From: Candidatus Peregrinibacteria bacterium
GTDB lineage: Bacteria; Patescibacteriota; Gracilibacteria; UM-FILTER-43-11
Direction of reading: 5' to 3'
Length of the DNA: 64,000 bases
Assembly (NCBI GenBank): GCA_016699515.1
Contig: CP064978.1
Location: 868,001 to 932,000, forward strand
Shown in pieces: positions 18,476 through 27,585 of this stretch (within the stretch, counting starts at the first letter, position 1; each line of letters starts with the position of its first letter). The notes beneath the pieces were generated by a model. The model did not search any database. It was not told the DNA's origin and saw only the letters and a list, made by a program, of their open reading frames with translations. The position numbers and the translations under genes were made by a program.

Positions 18476-19039
18476 CTAAGGAAGAATAACATACACGCTT
18501 TGGGCAGCGGTGGCTGCCTCGGCAGAAAGTGGGCCATAGATTGCTGATGCGGCAGCGTAGGTTTGATTACCTGCCGTTAAGAGCAAGCCTCCGCTTTGAG
18601 CGGTGAAGTTGGCCTGTGCCCAGTTTTGCATATCGGCCCCAATGATGTAGGCCTGATTATTGGATCCGTTGCGGCTCAGCTCCTGATAGAAATAACCGGA
18701 ACATCCCAAGGTTGGCCTAGACGCTACGGGTAGCTTATAAGACTTTAGGTATATAGAAAGGGCGAATGAAACCGTTCCGTTGGCGCCCGCGTTCGCTTGA
18801 GCAATACATTCGGATTCCAAGTTGCCGTCGGGTGCCCCCACGCCCACCTCGGGGTAATACCCATAGTCGGCGTAAAATAGTTCAAGTGCTTGAGCTAGGG
18901 AAGTTAAATCGGTTTTGGCCGCTACGTCGCGCGCGCGGTCTTGACCACCGGTGATGCGGGGGAGGATCGTTCCGACCAGAATGCCGAGAATTACGATGAC
19001 GATCATCAGTTCGATGAGGGTAAAGCCTTTTTTGTTCAT
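18476..19039 (-). CDS. Type IV pilin-like protein B, mosaic of A and C (locus 1)
   Basis: The 187-residue prepilin begins MNKKG|FTLIE. Its first 50 codons match pilin A almost base for base, while its last 60 codons match pilin C almost base for base (for example QSGGLLLTAGN and YGPLSAEA). The middle, including two Cys, is its own. The mosaic structure suggests recombination or gene conversion among the three tandem genes. It lies directly downstream of the terminator that follows pilin C, so it may be weakly transcribed. Confidence 0.9.
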   Translation of the reverse strand: MNKKGFTLIELMIVIVILGILVGTILPRITGGQDRARDVAAKTDLTSLAQALELFYADYGYYPEVGVGAPDGNLESECIAQANAGANGTVSFALSIYLKSYKLPVASRPTLGCSGYFYQELSRNGSNNQAYIIGADMQNWAQANFTAQSGGLLLTAGNQTYAAASAIYGPLSAEAATAAQSVYVILP

Positions 19040-19058
19040 GGTACATTTATTAGTTAAC

Positions 19059-19088
19059 AAAAAAAGGAGGGGCGAGCCCCTCCTTTTT
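19059..19088 (-). terminator. Intrinsic terminator after pilin C
   Basis: AAAAAGGAGGGGC and GCCCCTCCTTTTT form a near-perfect hairpin that reads as a terminator on the minus strand. It sits between pilin C and pilin B, as expected if pilin C is the abundant product. Confidence 0.85.
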
Positions 19089-19101
19089 CAAGTTTGTTTG
19101 A

Positions 19102-19665
19102 TTAAGGCATGATGACGAACACACTTTGTGCGGCGGTGGTAGCCTCGGCAGAAAGTGGGCCATAGATTGCTGATGCGGCAGCGTAGGTTTCGTTACCTGC
19201 GGTCAAGAGCAAGCCTCCGCTTTGAGCGGTGAAGTTGGCCTGTGCCCAGTTTTGCATGTCGGCTCCTACGATATACGCTTGCCTTACCACCGAGTTACGT
19301 GAAAGGGGTTGGTACAAATACCCGGCACAACCCAAAGTGCTTGCAGCAGCAGCAGGTAGGCGATTTGCTTTCATGTATTGTGACAATGCGGCCGAAGCGG
19401 TACCGGCACTTCCTGCATTGGTTTGGTTGATACATTCAGAAGTGGCGGAGGCGACTACGGCTGGATACGCGTTAAAGTCGGCGTAATACAGCTCGAGCGC
19501 TTGTGCAATCGAAGCAACATCAGCTTTAGCTGCTACATCACTTGCACGGTCTCTCCCTCCTGTAATACGGGGAAGAATGGTCCCCACCAAAATACCGAGA
19601 ATAACGATGACGATCATCAACTCGATTAAGGTGAACCCACGCTTAAAAGATTTGGAAATACTCAT
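19102..19665 (-). CDS. Type IV pilin-like protein C, likely major pilin (locus 1)
   Basis: The 187-residue prepilin begins MSISKSFKRG|FTLIE. The Met at 19665 is chosen because it gives the shortest leader with the basic cleavage site. Two Cys in the body (SECINQ and TLGCAG) are conserved with pilin B. A long leader with a promoter-like site, and a strong terminator right after the gene, suggest it is made in larger amounts than A and B. Confidence 0.9.
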   Translation of the reverse strand: MSISKSFKRGFTLIELMIVIVILGILVGTILPRITGGRDRASDVAAKADVASIAQALELYYADFNAYPAVVASATSECINQTNAGSAGTASAALSQYMKANRLPAAAASTLGCAGYLYQPLSRNSVVRQAYIVGADMQNWAQANFTAQSGGLLLTAGNETYAAASAIYGPLSAEATTAAQSVFVIMP

Positions 19666-19702
19666 TTGTTTTTGTGTTAGGTGATAAATTGTATTTGGCA
19701 TC

Positions 19703-19731
19703 ACATTAGCATGAATAATTTTTGTGCGCAA
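19703..19731 (-). promoter_or_regulatory. Promoter candidate for pilin C
   Basis: On the minus strand TTGCGC, a 17-base spacer and TAATGT lie 38 bases upstream of the pilin C start. The elements are only moderate matches to consensus. Confidence 0.45.
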
Positions 19732-19800
19732 ATGTTTTTTTTAATAAATTTGTTCATCTTAAAAACCCCTTACTAATAAGGTATGGAATGTATTAATAGA

Positions 19801-19820
19801 TTGTTCATAAATATGAACAA
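19801..19820. promoter_or_regulatory. 20 bp dyad, possible operator upstream of pilin C
   Basis: TTGTTCATA and TATGAACAA flank two bases to make a perfect dyad. A further TTGTTCAT half-site lies at 19750-19757. Both are in the 206-base gap between pilC and the pilin C start. The regulator is unknown. Confidence 0.5.
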
Positions 19821-19871
19821 CTATGCTTGTTGAATAAATAATATGCGCACGTTTTTAGTCGTGCGACCTGC

Positions 19872-21059
19872 CTACAATAACGCCAGGTCGGAGGACTGCA
19901 GAATGGGCAGCATAACCGCAATCACCAAAAACGCCACGGCTCCCCCCAGTATCACAATGATGAGGGGCTCGATTAAGCTGGATAAGTTTTTAATAATATC
20001 ACTCACTTCATCCTCATAAAAATTCGCTAGTTTTTCGCTGATTTGATCGAGTTGAGCGGTTTGTTCGGCAATGCTGATCATTCCGGCCACCATCGGTGGA
20101 AAGTAACGTTCATCGTCTTTCATATTTTCCCCCATCGTAATCCCCTTTTTCACATCGTCGGCCACCAAGCGAATCCGCTTTTCGTATAAGGGATGGTCCA
20201 CACTGTTTGCCGTGATGTAAAGCGACTTTACGATCGGCACTCCACTGGCGATCAACATGCTAAGCGAGCGACAAAAACGTGCTAAAACCACCTTTTTTGA
20301 TAGGTCTCCAAAAATAGGAATTTTTAATGTAATGCTGGACCAAATCAATCGTCCGGCCAGTGTTCGTTTCCAAAACACAAATCCAACAAATAATCCCGCT
20401 AACATTAAAAGAACCAAAATGGCATTTGGAAAACCAAACGTTTGCCCCACAATATAATCACTCACACTAATGAGCAATTGGGTTAAGGGCGGTAAATTAG
20501 CCCCCAAACTATCAAACACTCCTTTAATTTCTGGGATGACAAAGGTCATGACGGCGTACATGGCCCCCATTAAAATCAGAATGATGGTTGCGGGATACAC
20601 CATGGCCCCCTTGATCTTTTTATTCAACTGAGAGGATTTTTCGGTTTCACTGGCAATTTGTAGCATGGTTTGATTCAAACGACCGGTGGCTTCACCTGCC
20701 TCCAACATCCCAATTTGCGCCTCTCCAAAATAGCGGTTGAATTCACTGAGTGCTTCGGAAAAGCTCCCCCCTCCTTCTACTGAATCATTGACTTTTTGGA
20801 TGATCAACTGAAAGTGCTTATTTTTCATTTGCGTTTTCAGAATTTTGAGCGCCTTGGTGATGGAAATTCCCGCGTTCACCATGGTGGCCATCAGCCGAAA
20901 AAAAGTTGCCTTTTCCTGATCTTTAATGGGGGTGAGCTGAATCACCCATTCGTTCAAAGACACCAGCGGATTTCTAAAATTAAATCGTGGATTTGAATTT
21001 TTTTGCACCACTATTTTGGCGGGGGATGCTTGACCGATGTGAAAGGAATCTAATGCCAT
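19872..21059 (-). CDS. pilC: Type IV pilus/type II secretion inner-membrane platform protein (locus 1)
   Basis: PilC/GspF proteins form the membrane platform on which the PilB ATPase acts. The 395-residue protein has two T2SSF domains, seen as FFRLMATMVNAGISITKALKIL and ARFCRSLSMLIASGVPIVKSL, each followed by membrane helices, and the conserved C-terminal PLIIVILGGAVAFLVIAVMLPI segment. It lies 19 bases after the PilB-like gene and before the pilins. Confidence 0.93.
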   Translation of the reverse strand: MALDSFHIGQASPAKIVVQKNSNPRFNFRNPLVSLNEWVIQLTPIKDQEKATFFRLMATMVNAGISITKALKILKTQMKNKHFQLIIQKVNDSVEGGGSFSEALSEFNRYFGEAQIGMLEAGEATGRLNQTMLQIASETEKSSQLNKKIKGAMVYPATIILILMGAMYAVMTFVIPEIKGVFDSLGANLPPLTQLLISVSDYIVGQTFGFPNAILVLLMLAGLFVGFVFWKRTLAGRLIWSSITLKIPIFGDLSKKVVLARFCRSLSMLIASGVPIVKSLYITANSVDHPLYEKRIRLVADDVKKGITMGENMKDDERYFPPMVAGMISIAEQTAQLDQISEKLANFYEDEVSDIIKNLSSLIEPLIIVILGGAVAFLVIAVMLPILQSSDLALL

Positions 21060-21078
21060 ACCGTTTTTAATGATTTAA

Positions 21079-22449
21079 TTATTGAGCGACACGATACACT
21101 TCTTCAATGGGGATGATTCCGTGTAACGCTTTGATGTACCCGTCTTGCTTAAGACTGATCATGCCGTTTTTTTGGGCGGTTTCGACCAACTCTTCTTCCG
21201 AAGCCCCTTTGATGAGCAAGGCGCTCAGCTCTCGGTCCATTTCCATGATTTCAAAAATACCGATTCGCCCGGCCGTACCCGTGTCGCCACATTTGGCGCA
21301 CCCCTTTCCTTTTGTCAGGGTGATGTTGGTGAGCAATTCCGGGTCGAGTTGGCCTTGGGGCACTTTGGATAATTCGGTTTTGATGTCTTGCAGGATGGCT
21401 GCTTCGGGCTGGTAGGTCTCTTTACAATCCGAACAAATTTTTCGCACCAGGCGTTGTGCGATGATGCCCCGAATGGAAGCGGTGATAAGAAACGGCTTCA
21501 CTCCCATGTCTAAAATACGCGTTAAGCTGCTCACCGCGCTGTTGGTATGGATAGTGGAAAGCACCAAATGCCCGGTAAGCGCCGCCCGAATCCCGATTTC
21601 AATCGTTTCCTGATCACGAATTTCCCCCACCATGATGATGTCGGGATCTTGACGCAAGGCCGTGCGCAGCCCGTAGGCAAAGCTATAGTCGATTTCCGGT
21701 TTTACCTGACTTTGGTTCAGACCATCCATTTGATATTCCACCGGATCTTCAAATGTCATGATGTTCACTCCCACCTGATTCAAACGATTGAGGGTGGAAT
21801 AGAGCGTATTGGTTTTCCCACTTCCCGTGGGACCACTCACCAAAATCACTCCGTTGGGCAACTTGGTGAACCGTTCCATTTTTTTCAGATTTTCGCCTTC
21901 GATTCCCAAATCGGGCAGATCGGGAATGGTTTTGGATTTATCCTGAATACGCATTACGATCTTTTCACCGTTTACCGTGGGCAATGTAGAAACACGCAAA
22001 TCAAGATTTCGACCATCTTGGGTTACAGTTTGCATACGGCCGTCTTGCGGAATGCGCTGTTCATCAATTTTCATTCCCGACATGATTTTAACTCGCGATA
22101 CGATGGCCGGATGAATATTGGTTGGATATTCGATCAACACTCTTAATACCCCATCGACGCGAAATCGAATGCGCACCACGCCTTCGAGCGGCTCGATGTG
22201 AATATCACTACTTCCCACATTGGTGGCATAGGTGATCATGCTTAACACAATCTGTGGAATATTGCCGGCAACGATGGAATCCTCCAATTGGGCCAACAAT
22301 GCGGCCGGGGTATTTTTTTTATTTACAGCCGCCGCAGCAGCAGTCGCAGAGGCCTGTTGAACGACTGATGCCGTATTCACCGCAGTATTTTGCGGCGGCA
22401 CCGGGCTTGCTACCGGCGTGGCCGATGGTGTAGCAATGGGCACTGACAC
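21079..22449 (-). CDS. pilB: PilB/GspE-family ATPase without the N-terminal domain (locus 1)
   Basis: The 456-residue assembly ATPase contains Walker A (GPTGSGKTN), the Asp box (EDPVEY), Walker B (DIIMVGEIRD) and the His box (HLVLSTIHTN), plus zinc-binding Cys pairs (CSDC and CAKC). The usual MshEN-like N-terminal domain is missing and is replaced by about 45 residues of Ala/Pro/Val-rich linker. The coupling to the platform may therefore differ from that of the full-length PilB in locus 2. Its ATG overlaps the end of the upstream PilO-like gene by one base. Confidence 0.93.
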   Translation of the reverse strand: MSVPIATPSATPVASPVPPQNTAVNTASVVQQASATAAAAAVNKKNTPAALLAQLEDSIVAGNIPQIVLSMITYATNVGSSDIHIEPLEGVVRIRFRVDGVLRVLIEYPTNIHPAIVSRVKIMSGMKIDEQRIPQDGRMQTVTQDGRNLDLRVSTLPTVNGEKIVMRIQDKSKTIPDLPDLGIEGENLKKMERFTKLPNGVILVSGPTGSGKTNTLYSTLNRLNQVGVNIMTFEDPVEYQMDGLNQSQVKPEIDYSFAYGLRTALRQDPDIIMVGEIRDQETIEIGIRAALTGHLVLSTIHTNSAVSSLTRILDMGVKPFLITASIRGIIAQRLVRKICSDCKETYQPEAAILQDIKTELSKVPQGQLDPELLTNITLTKGKGCAKCGDTGTAGRIGIFEIMEMDRELSALLIKGASEEELVETAQKNGMISLKQDGYIKALHGIIPIEEVYRVAQ

Positions 22450-23180
22450 TAAATAGATGGTTTACGTGAATAAGCGTTCATTCTTAGACTCACTTCTACG
22501 CCTTGATTGTTTCCAAATTTATCGTTCCCCACCTGACGTACGGAAATTTGAGAGATGTCCATCAGTCGAATGTGATCGGGAATGCTCGTTGAAAGATTGC
22601 CGGAAAGATGAATTAATCCCAACAAGCGCTCAAAATTTGCCTGACTAGCTTTGATGGTTGTTTGAAAAGGAAGAACCATATATTCATCTTTTTCAACCGG
22701 GTCCAACAAACTAATGCTGTTGAACTCAAAGTTGCCATAGTTATTTTCTAAAAAAGCGGCGTAATCTTCGATCAGGCGAACCAAATCCAATTTGTTCATT
22801 CCCAGCGGAAGCACCTTATCAATGATCGCTTTTTCTTCTTTGAATTTTTCTTCGTACACCAATCGCGCCTGATCTCTTTTTTTACTTAAGTCTTCAATTT
22901 CGGTGTCTAAAGTGCCTATTTGCTCATCAATTGATATTAATTTTTGGTTCACCTCGATAAAGCTGATCAATTGATGGGCAAAAAATTGAGCGATGTAGAC
23001 CCCCAGCACCACGATGCCCAGCGAAAATGAAAGAATGATCTTAACCGCGGCATTTTTCTTTTTTTTGCCTTTGGGTTCCATCGAAGCAATCAATCCATCG
23101 TTGAATATAGGTTGAACCGGGGGCTGTATCACCGCCGAATGGTCGCTTTGCATGGGATTATTAAATGATTGATTTTCCAT
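22449..23180 (-). CDS. PilO-like pilus assembly protein (locus 1)
   Basis: The 243-residue protein has a short cytoplasmic N-terminus, one membrane helix (about residues 45-67), a heptad-rich coiled coil (about 75-115) and a small alpha/beta domain. This order matches PilO, which links the inner-membrane assembly complex to the rest of the machine. Sequence similarity is too weak to be certain, but position before pilB and after a PilN-like gene supports it. Confidence 0.65.
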   Translation of the reverse strand: MENQSFNNPMQSDHSAVIQPPVQPIFNDGLIASMEPKGKKKKNAAVKIILSFSLGIVVLGVYIAQFFAHQLISFIEVNQKLISIDEQIGTLDTEIEDLSKKRDQARLVYEEKFKEEKAIIDKVLPLGMNKLDLVRLIEDYAAFLENNYGNFEFNSISLLDPVEKDEYMVLPFQTTIKASQANFERLLGLIHLSGNLSTSIPDHIRLMDISQISVRQVGNDKFGNNQGVEVSLRMNAYSRKPSI

Positions 23181-23197
23181 GAAGAATGAATAAACGA

Positions 23198-24196
23198 TTA
23201 AAGTTCAGGTTCTTTTTCTTTGGTTGAAAGGGAGAGTGAGAAATTGGATAAATAGCGATTGGTTTCTCCGTTGATACTTTTCGATAATGTTCTGAATTCT
23301 TGCACTTGGTAAAAATAGGGTTTTTTGCCATCTTCGGGATCGTTTTTGTCACTGGGATAAAATCGGAAGGCTTCTTCTAATTCCGCTAATTTGGTCAAAT
23401 TACGCCCCTTTGGATCACTGAGTTGACCCGATAGAACCAACTGAGATTTGTCTACATCGTACGAAAAATTAGAATATTGAACGTACTGCAGCAAAGAGTT
23501 TTTTTCGTACACAGACTCCGTCACTTCGTTGATTTTTCGAATCATTTCTTCCCAATCCAAGCGGGTTTCTACCACCTTGGCCACGAATTCTTTGTTGCGA
23601 TCGTTGTACCCCTGTCCATACTGGGTGATCTGTTGTTTTAGGCGGGTTTTTTCCTGTTCGCGTTCGTCCAGTTTTGCAAAGCTGGCTGCCAAGCGACTGG
23701 CGTTGTTTTGTTCAACCCCCACCCATCCTAAAACCTGATTTTTTTCATCGATGTTTGTGACGTAAAAAAACGCTGAGCTCACCAGCAAAAATACCAACAC
23801 AAATTGTAAGAATAAGCTGGAAGCCAGCAGCCACTTTTCCTCGGTATTTTTAGCCGGAGCAACGGAATTGTTTTTTACCTTTTGCTGCTCAGCTTTTTGA
23901 GCGATGGTGTCCATGATGGTTTGCGAAACATTTCCCTCGGCCTTTTTGCCAAACAACGTTGTAAACGTATTTTGTTTTTTTTCTTCGGATGGACTTCGTT
24001 TTGGGATCATACGCTCAAACCAGCGCTTGATTTTTGATTTTTTTTCGTCGGCTTGCCCCCCGACTTCACTAAGTTCTGCAGGAACATTTTCCACGTTCTT
24101 TTTTGACGAAATTCGCTCCAGTAAACGTTTTTTTAACTCCTCTGCCTTTGATCGCATAGCCAAGAAGAACTGTTTTACTTTTTGTTTGAGTTCCAT
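23198..24196 (-). CDS. PilN-like membrane protein with long basic N-terminus (locus 1)
   Basis: The 332-residue protein has about 125 residues of Lys/Glu-rich cytoplasmic sequence, one membrane helix (about 126-148), a coiled coil and a C-terminal alpha/beta region. The topology is that of PilN or the periplasmic part of GspL, but the cytoplasmic part lacks a PilM-binding NLLP motif and there is no pilM in this locus. It is the first gene of the cluster. Confidence 0.55.
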   Translation of the reverse strand: MELKQKVKQFFLAMRSKAEELKKRLLERISSKKNVENVPAELSEVGGQADEKKSKIKRWFERMIPKRSPSEEKKQNTFTTLFGKKAEGNVSQTIMDTIAQKAEQQKVKNNSVAPAKNTEEKWLLASSLFLQFVLVFLLVSSAFFYVTNIDEKNQVLGWVGVEQNNASRLAASFAKLDEREQEKTRLKQQITQYGQGYNDRNKEFVAKVVETRLDWEEMIRKINEVTESVYEKNSLLQYVQYSNFSYDVDKSQLVLSGQLSDPKGRNLTKLAELEEAFRFYPSDKNDPEDGKKPYFYQVQEFRTLSKSINGETNRYLSNFSLSLSTKEKEPEL

Positions 24197-24297
24197 AATC
24201 TAAAAATTAATCTCTAAATTTTACCATTTTTTGGCGTAAATATCAAGGGTGTTGGCGCATTTCGTTCACTCTTTTCTTTTAATATTGTGCCGGCTTG

Positions 24298-24306
24298 TGC
24301 TAGAAT
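24298..24306 (+). promoter_or_regulatory. Extended -10 promoter candidate for prfB
   Basis: TGC followed by TAGAAT gives an extended -10 element 30 bases before the upstream prfB start at 24336. No good -35 is visible at 17 bases. Confidence 0.5.
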
Positions 24307-24335
24307 GCGTGGGCTTTAACTATGAAGATTTAACG

Positions 24336-25427
24336 ATGGACACCAATCACCTTCCTCAACTCATTGCGTCGATCGATAAGGATCTTCAATATGTTTGACC
24401 GCCTTGGCATTGATTCGGAACTACTCAAACGTCAACAAATCACGCAGCAAGAGGGATTTTGGAATGATCCCAAGGTTGCGGAGGCCGTTTTGAAAGAGTT
24501 GAAATATTGGACTCACCTGCAGGAAACTTGGGGGGACATCCGACAAAAAAACTTGATGCGGTTTTGTTTTCCGAAATGATTGATCAAAATAAAGCCGATG
24601 AATTGGCCTCGCTCGAAGCGGAATTGACCGCCCTTCATCGGATTCACCAAAAGGCTCATGTGGAGCTATTTTTGGATGGTCCTTACGATCAAAATGACGC
24701 CATTGTGGTTATTTCGGCCGGAACCGGAGGCGTGGACGCTCAGGATTGGGCTGAAATGCTGCTGCGCATGTATGTGCGTTATGCAGAAAAGAAAGAGTTT
24801 GGTGTTCTGATTCACGAAAAAACCGTCGCAGCGGAGGCGGGCATTAAAAGTGCCACTTTGGAAATCAAAGGGTTGATGGCGTATGGTTATTTGAAAGGTG
24901 AACACGGGGTGCACCGCCTGGTTAGACTTTCGCCTTTTAACGCCAAAAACCTTCGTCAAACTTCGTTTGCCTTGGTGGAGGTATTGCCGGTTTTAAAACA
25001 AAACGAAGGCATTGAAATTCATGAAAGCGATCTGCGCATTGATACGTATCGCGCCAGCGGCGCGGGTGGACAGCATGTAAACACTACCGATTCCGCTGTT
25101 CGCATCACTCACTTACCCACGGGCCTGGTGGTAGCGTGCCAAAATGAGCGTTCTCAAATTCAAAATCGGGCCCAGGCCATGCAGGAACTGCGCGCTCGAT
25201 TGATGAAGCGCATGGAAGAAGAACAAAAAGAAAAAGTGGAAGAGTTAAAAGGCGGCTTTAAAGAAGCGGCTTGGGGTAATCAAATTCGTTCGTATGTATT
25301 CCAACCCTACACCATGGTGAAAGATCATCGTACTCACGCCGAAACCAGCCAGGTGCAAACGGTGATGGACGGAGATATTGATCTTTTTATTGAAGCTTTT
25401 TTGTTATCGGACGTAAAAGCCAGTTAA
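24336..25427 (+). CDS. prfB: Peptide chain release factor 2, two frame changes
   Basis: RF2 releases peptides at UGA and UAA. The GGQ loop (GAGGQHVNTTDSAVR) and the RF2-type body are clear. The first frame change is at the classical RF2 position: 20 codons from ATG 24336 lead to TGA at 24396, and the +1 frame continues with FDRLGIDSELL. However, an ATG at 24391 in that +1 frame has AAGGA eight bases upstream, so direct initiation is also possible. The second change is at 24545-24551, where seven A are seen and eight would restore RQKKLDAVLF. The repaired length is about 363 residues from 24336. Confidence 0.93.
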
Positions 25428-25522
25428 GCCTTCGTTTCCTCAGTGGGTAGGAAAGGTATTGTTAATTTAAATAAGGTGTACACTTTAATCAGTTTACAAT
25501 TTAGTTATTTAATAACAATTCT

Positions 25523-25783
25523 ATGCAAAAAAGGACTTATTCAAAAAATGAAGCCCAGGACGTAGCTTCTAAGATCGGCATTAATTGGGATGGAGTCACT
25601 TTTGATCTTGAGCAATTTACGGCAGGGATGAATGTGGAAGCCGAACACGGAGTACATGATTCCGAAACCAATGTGACCAATGATGACCCTATCATTACTG
25701 GCAAAATTGCTTGGGCACATCTTAAAGAGATTAGTGACTATTATGATCGTTTAGAAATAATGGAGAAAGGAGCGGAAAATTAG
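25523..25783 (+). CDS. DUF5661-family small protein
   Basis: The 86-residue protein matches the DUF5661 pattern, with FDLEQFTAGMNVEAEHG, TNVTNDDP and KIAWAHLKEISDYY. The family is widespread in environmental bacteria and phages and has no known function. The gene stands alone between prfB and a tRNA-Leu gene. Confidence 0.78.
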   Translation: MQKRTYSKNEAQDVASKIGINWDGVTFDLEQFTAGMNVEAEHGVHDSETNVTNDDPIITGKIAWAHLKEISDYYDRLEIMEKGAEN

Positions 25784-25920
25784 TCTATCTGGCACTCCAT
25801 CCAAACCCCTCTATTTTTTCAACACCAAATATTGCAAATTGAATTAGGCACTTTCAGATGCCTTTTCAAAATACCTAAATCAAACTCATTTCTCCTTTAT
25901 TATGGATTGATAAGTTTCTT

Positions 25921-26007
25921 TGGTGCCGAAGAGAGGACTTGAACCTCCACGGGACGAATCCCACAGCGCCCTGAACGCTGCGTGTCTACCAATTCCACCA
26001 CTTCGGC
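25921..26007 (-). tRNA. tRNA-Leu (anticodon CAG)
   Basis: A full cloverleaf can be drawn: acceptor GCCGAAG pairs with CTTCGGC, a long variable arm is present as in class II tRNAs, and the T-arm is GGTTCAAGTCC. The anticodon loop TTCAGGG gives CAG, reading CUG. The CCA end is encoded. Confidence 0.95.
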
Positions 26008-26079
26008 TTTGCTTTCGCATTTTAAATCATCTGAGCCCATTTTCAAGCCGAATCTATTCCTAAGCATCGAATCGATTTT

Positions 26080-26574
26080 TTAAATAATCGGATGGCTGAG
26101 ATTCCTTAAAAGATTTTCGTAGTCGTCGGGATGGATTCGATCGACAAACAACATTCCGTTCAGATGGTCCAGTTCGTGCTGAATGATCCTGGCGTTAAAT
26201 CCGGTTAATTTCATGGTTTTTTTCGTGCCCCATTTCGTCTAAATACTGAAGGGTTACTTCTTTGTAGCGGGGCGTATTGGCCCATTTTCCGGGCAAACTC
26301 AAACACCCCTCTTCCATTTCGATGGTTTCACCCACTGAGTAAGAAATAATTTCGGGGTTCACCATGGCCACCACCCGCTCTTGATCGAGCAATGCCAAAA
26401 AAATGCGCTCGTTCACTCCTACTTGAGGCGCAGCAATCCCCACTCCTTTTGCTTTGAACATGGTGTCTTCCATATCGCGCAAGAACTTCATCGTTTTTTT
26501 GGTGATGGTTTTAACGGACTTGGAGGGGTTCTTAGTACGATGTCTTTTCTGCCTTTTACAATAGGAATCAGCAT
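26080..26574 (-). CDS. def: Peptide deformylase, two frame breaks
   Basis: Removes the formyl group from nascent proteins. The three metal-site motifs are present: GVGIAAPQVGV, EGCLSLPG and, after repair, IQHELDHLNG with the HExxH-type ligands. Breaks are at 26525-26528 (four G on the plus strand, five expected) and 26217-26223 (seven T, six expected). With both repaired the protein is 164 residues and starts MLIPIVKGRKD. fmt is not adjacent. Confidence 0.9.
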
Positions 26575-26629
26575 GGATGAAATTAATGACACGTTTAAAA
26601 TACACAAATATTTCCGCAGCAGGCAAGGG

Positions 26630-27328
26630 CTAATCGAGTTTTTGTCCGATCGGTTTATTTGCCTTTGCCACTATTTCCACCTGAGCACTTAAGGGCAATT
26701 GATTGACGACTTCCCATTCTACAGTGGGCGTTTGATCACCCCATGCCTCGTTCAATGCAGCTTCTGCATCTGCTCGATTGACGCTCTTTGGAATATAGAC
26801 CTGCAATGTATGAACGGAAGCTAGCCCTAATTCAGCCGCCAGAAGCGCCGCACGAATGTTTTGAATGGTTTGCCGCATTTCAGCCTCCAATCCCCCCTCG
26901 ACCAAAGCGGGTCTTTCTGATTTAGGATTTAGCCCCACCTGCCCCGACAAATACACCGGAACTGAATCACTTTCGTCGCCCGCGTTCGTATCATCCCATA
27001 CGATTACCTGCATGGTCAGATCACCTTGCTCGGGTGCCAAGGCCAAGCGGGCCGGTTTGTGATCACTAAAGACTTCTGCGTATTTTGCATTCATGGCTGG
27101 GTAGCCGCTAATGTCGGGCAAACCCACTTTTACCATTGCCACACGGCTAAGATCTATCTGTTTTTTTATTTGTTCTAATATTTCAGCAGTTGCTGTGGCA
27201 ATGTCGGGGTTTGAGGATTCAAAAGTATATGTGCGCTCTTGACCCGGCTTATTCGGGACCAAGCCTAACGAATAAGGCCCAACCGCTGCGGGCGCTTCCG
27301 TTGAAGTTAAATATCTGAATGTCTCCAT
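26630..27328 (-). CDS. Tandem RidA/YjgF-family protein
   Basis: The 232-residue protein contains two RidA-like units. Unit 1 (about 1-115) has the opening STEAPAAVGPYS and the KPARLAL segment; its central strand is reduced. Unit 2 (about 120-225) has SGQVGLNP, IQNIRAAL and a C-terminal VEIVAKAN. RidA proteins hydrolyse reactive imines from PLP enzymes. The conserved Arg of the active site is seen in unit 1 (PAR) but is replaced in unit 2 (PTVEW), so each unit may supply part of a site. Confidence 0.7.
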   Translation of the reverse strand: METFRYLTSTEAPAAVGPYSLGLVPNKPGQERTYTFESSNPDIATATAEILEQIKKQIDLSRVAMVKVGLPDISGYPAMNAKYAEVFSDHKPARLALAPEQGDLTMQVIVWDDTNAGDESDSVPVYLSGQVGLNPKSERPALVEGGLEAEMRQTIQNIRAALLAAELGLASVHTLQVYIPKSVNRADAEAALNEAWGDQTPTVEWEVVNQLPLSAQVEIVAKANKPIGQKLD

Positions 27329-27415
27329 GGGGCATTGGTTAACTTATTTGGAGCGCATGTTAGTGTTTTTAGGTAGATTTGTCAACCAAGGCCTTTACAA
27401 ATAGGGTGTGGAACT

Positions 27416-27585
27416 TTACAATAGCGCCGCCTTAAAAAGCAGCGAGTGAGTGTTTGAACTCAAGCCCGGGTGCAAACCTGCGAGCGAAGCGTTTCGGAGC
27501 GAAGGCCTCCGAGGCAACGAGGAAACGAAGCGGAGAACAAACATTTGAAAATTGGAGGAAACAATTTTAAAATGTTTGAGCTTAT
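27416..27585. repeat. Structured non-coding stretch with partial tRNA duplication
   Basis: TGTTTGAACTCAAGCCCGGGTG near 27457 resembles the bases directly before and into the downstream tRNA (TGTTTGAGCTTATGCCCGGGTG), so the tRNA 5' edge seems partly duplicated. Just before the tRNA, CAAACATTTGAAAATTG (from 27539) can pair with CAATTTTAAAATGTTTG across a seven-base loop. The part between is GC-rich with repeated GAAGCG and GAGGC words. No coding frame is convincing. Confidence 0.55.

Noticed and set aside
24545..24551. A-AAA-AAC in prfB as a programmed -1 frameshift site
   Set aside because: The heptamer fits a known slippery pattern and -1 would restore the frame, but at least twenty other genes here break at homopolymers by the same kind of one-base loss, so a consensus error is more likely.
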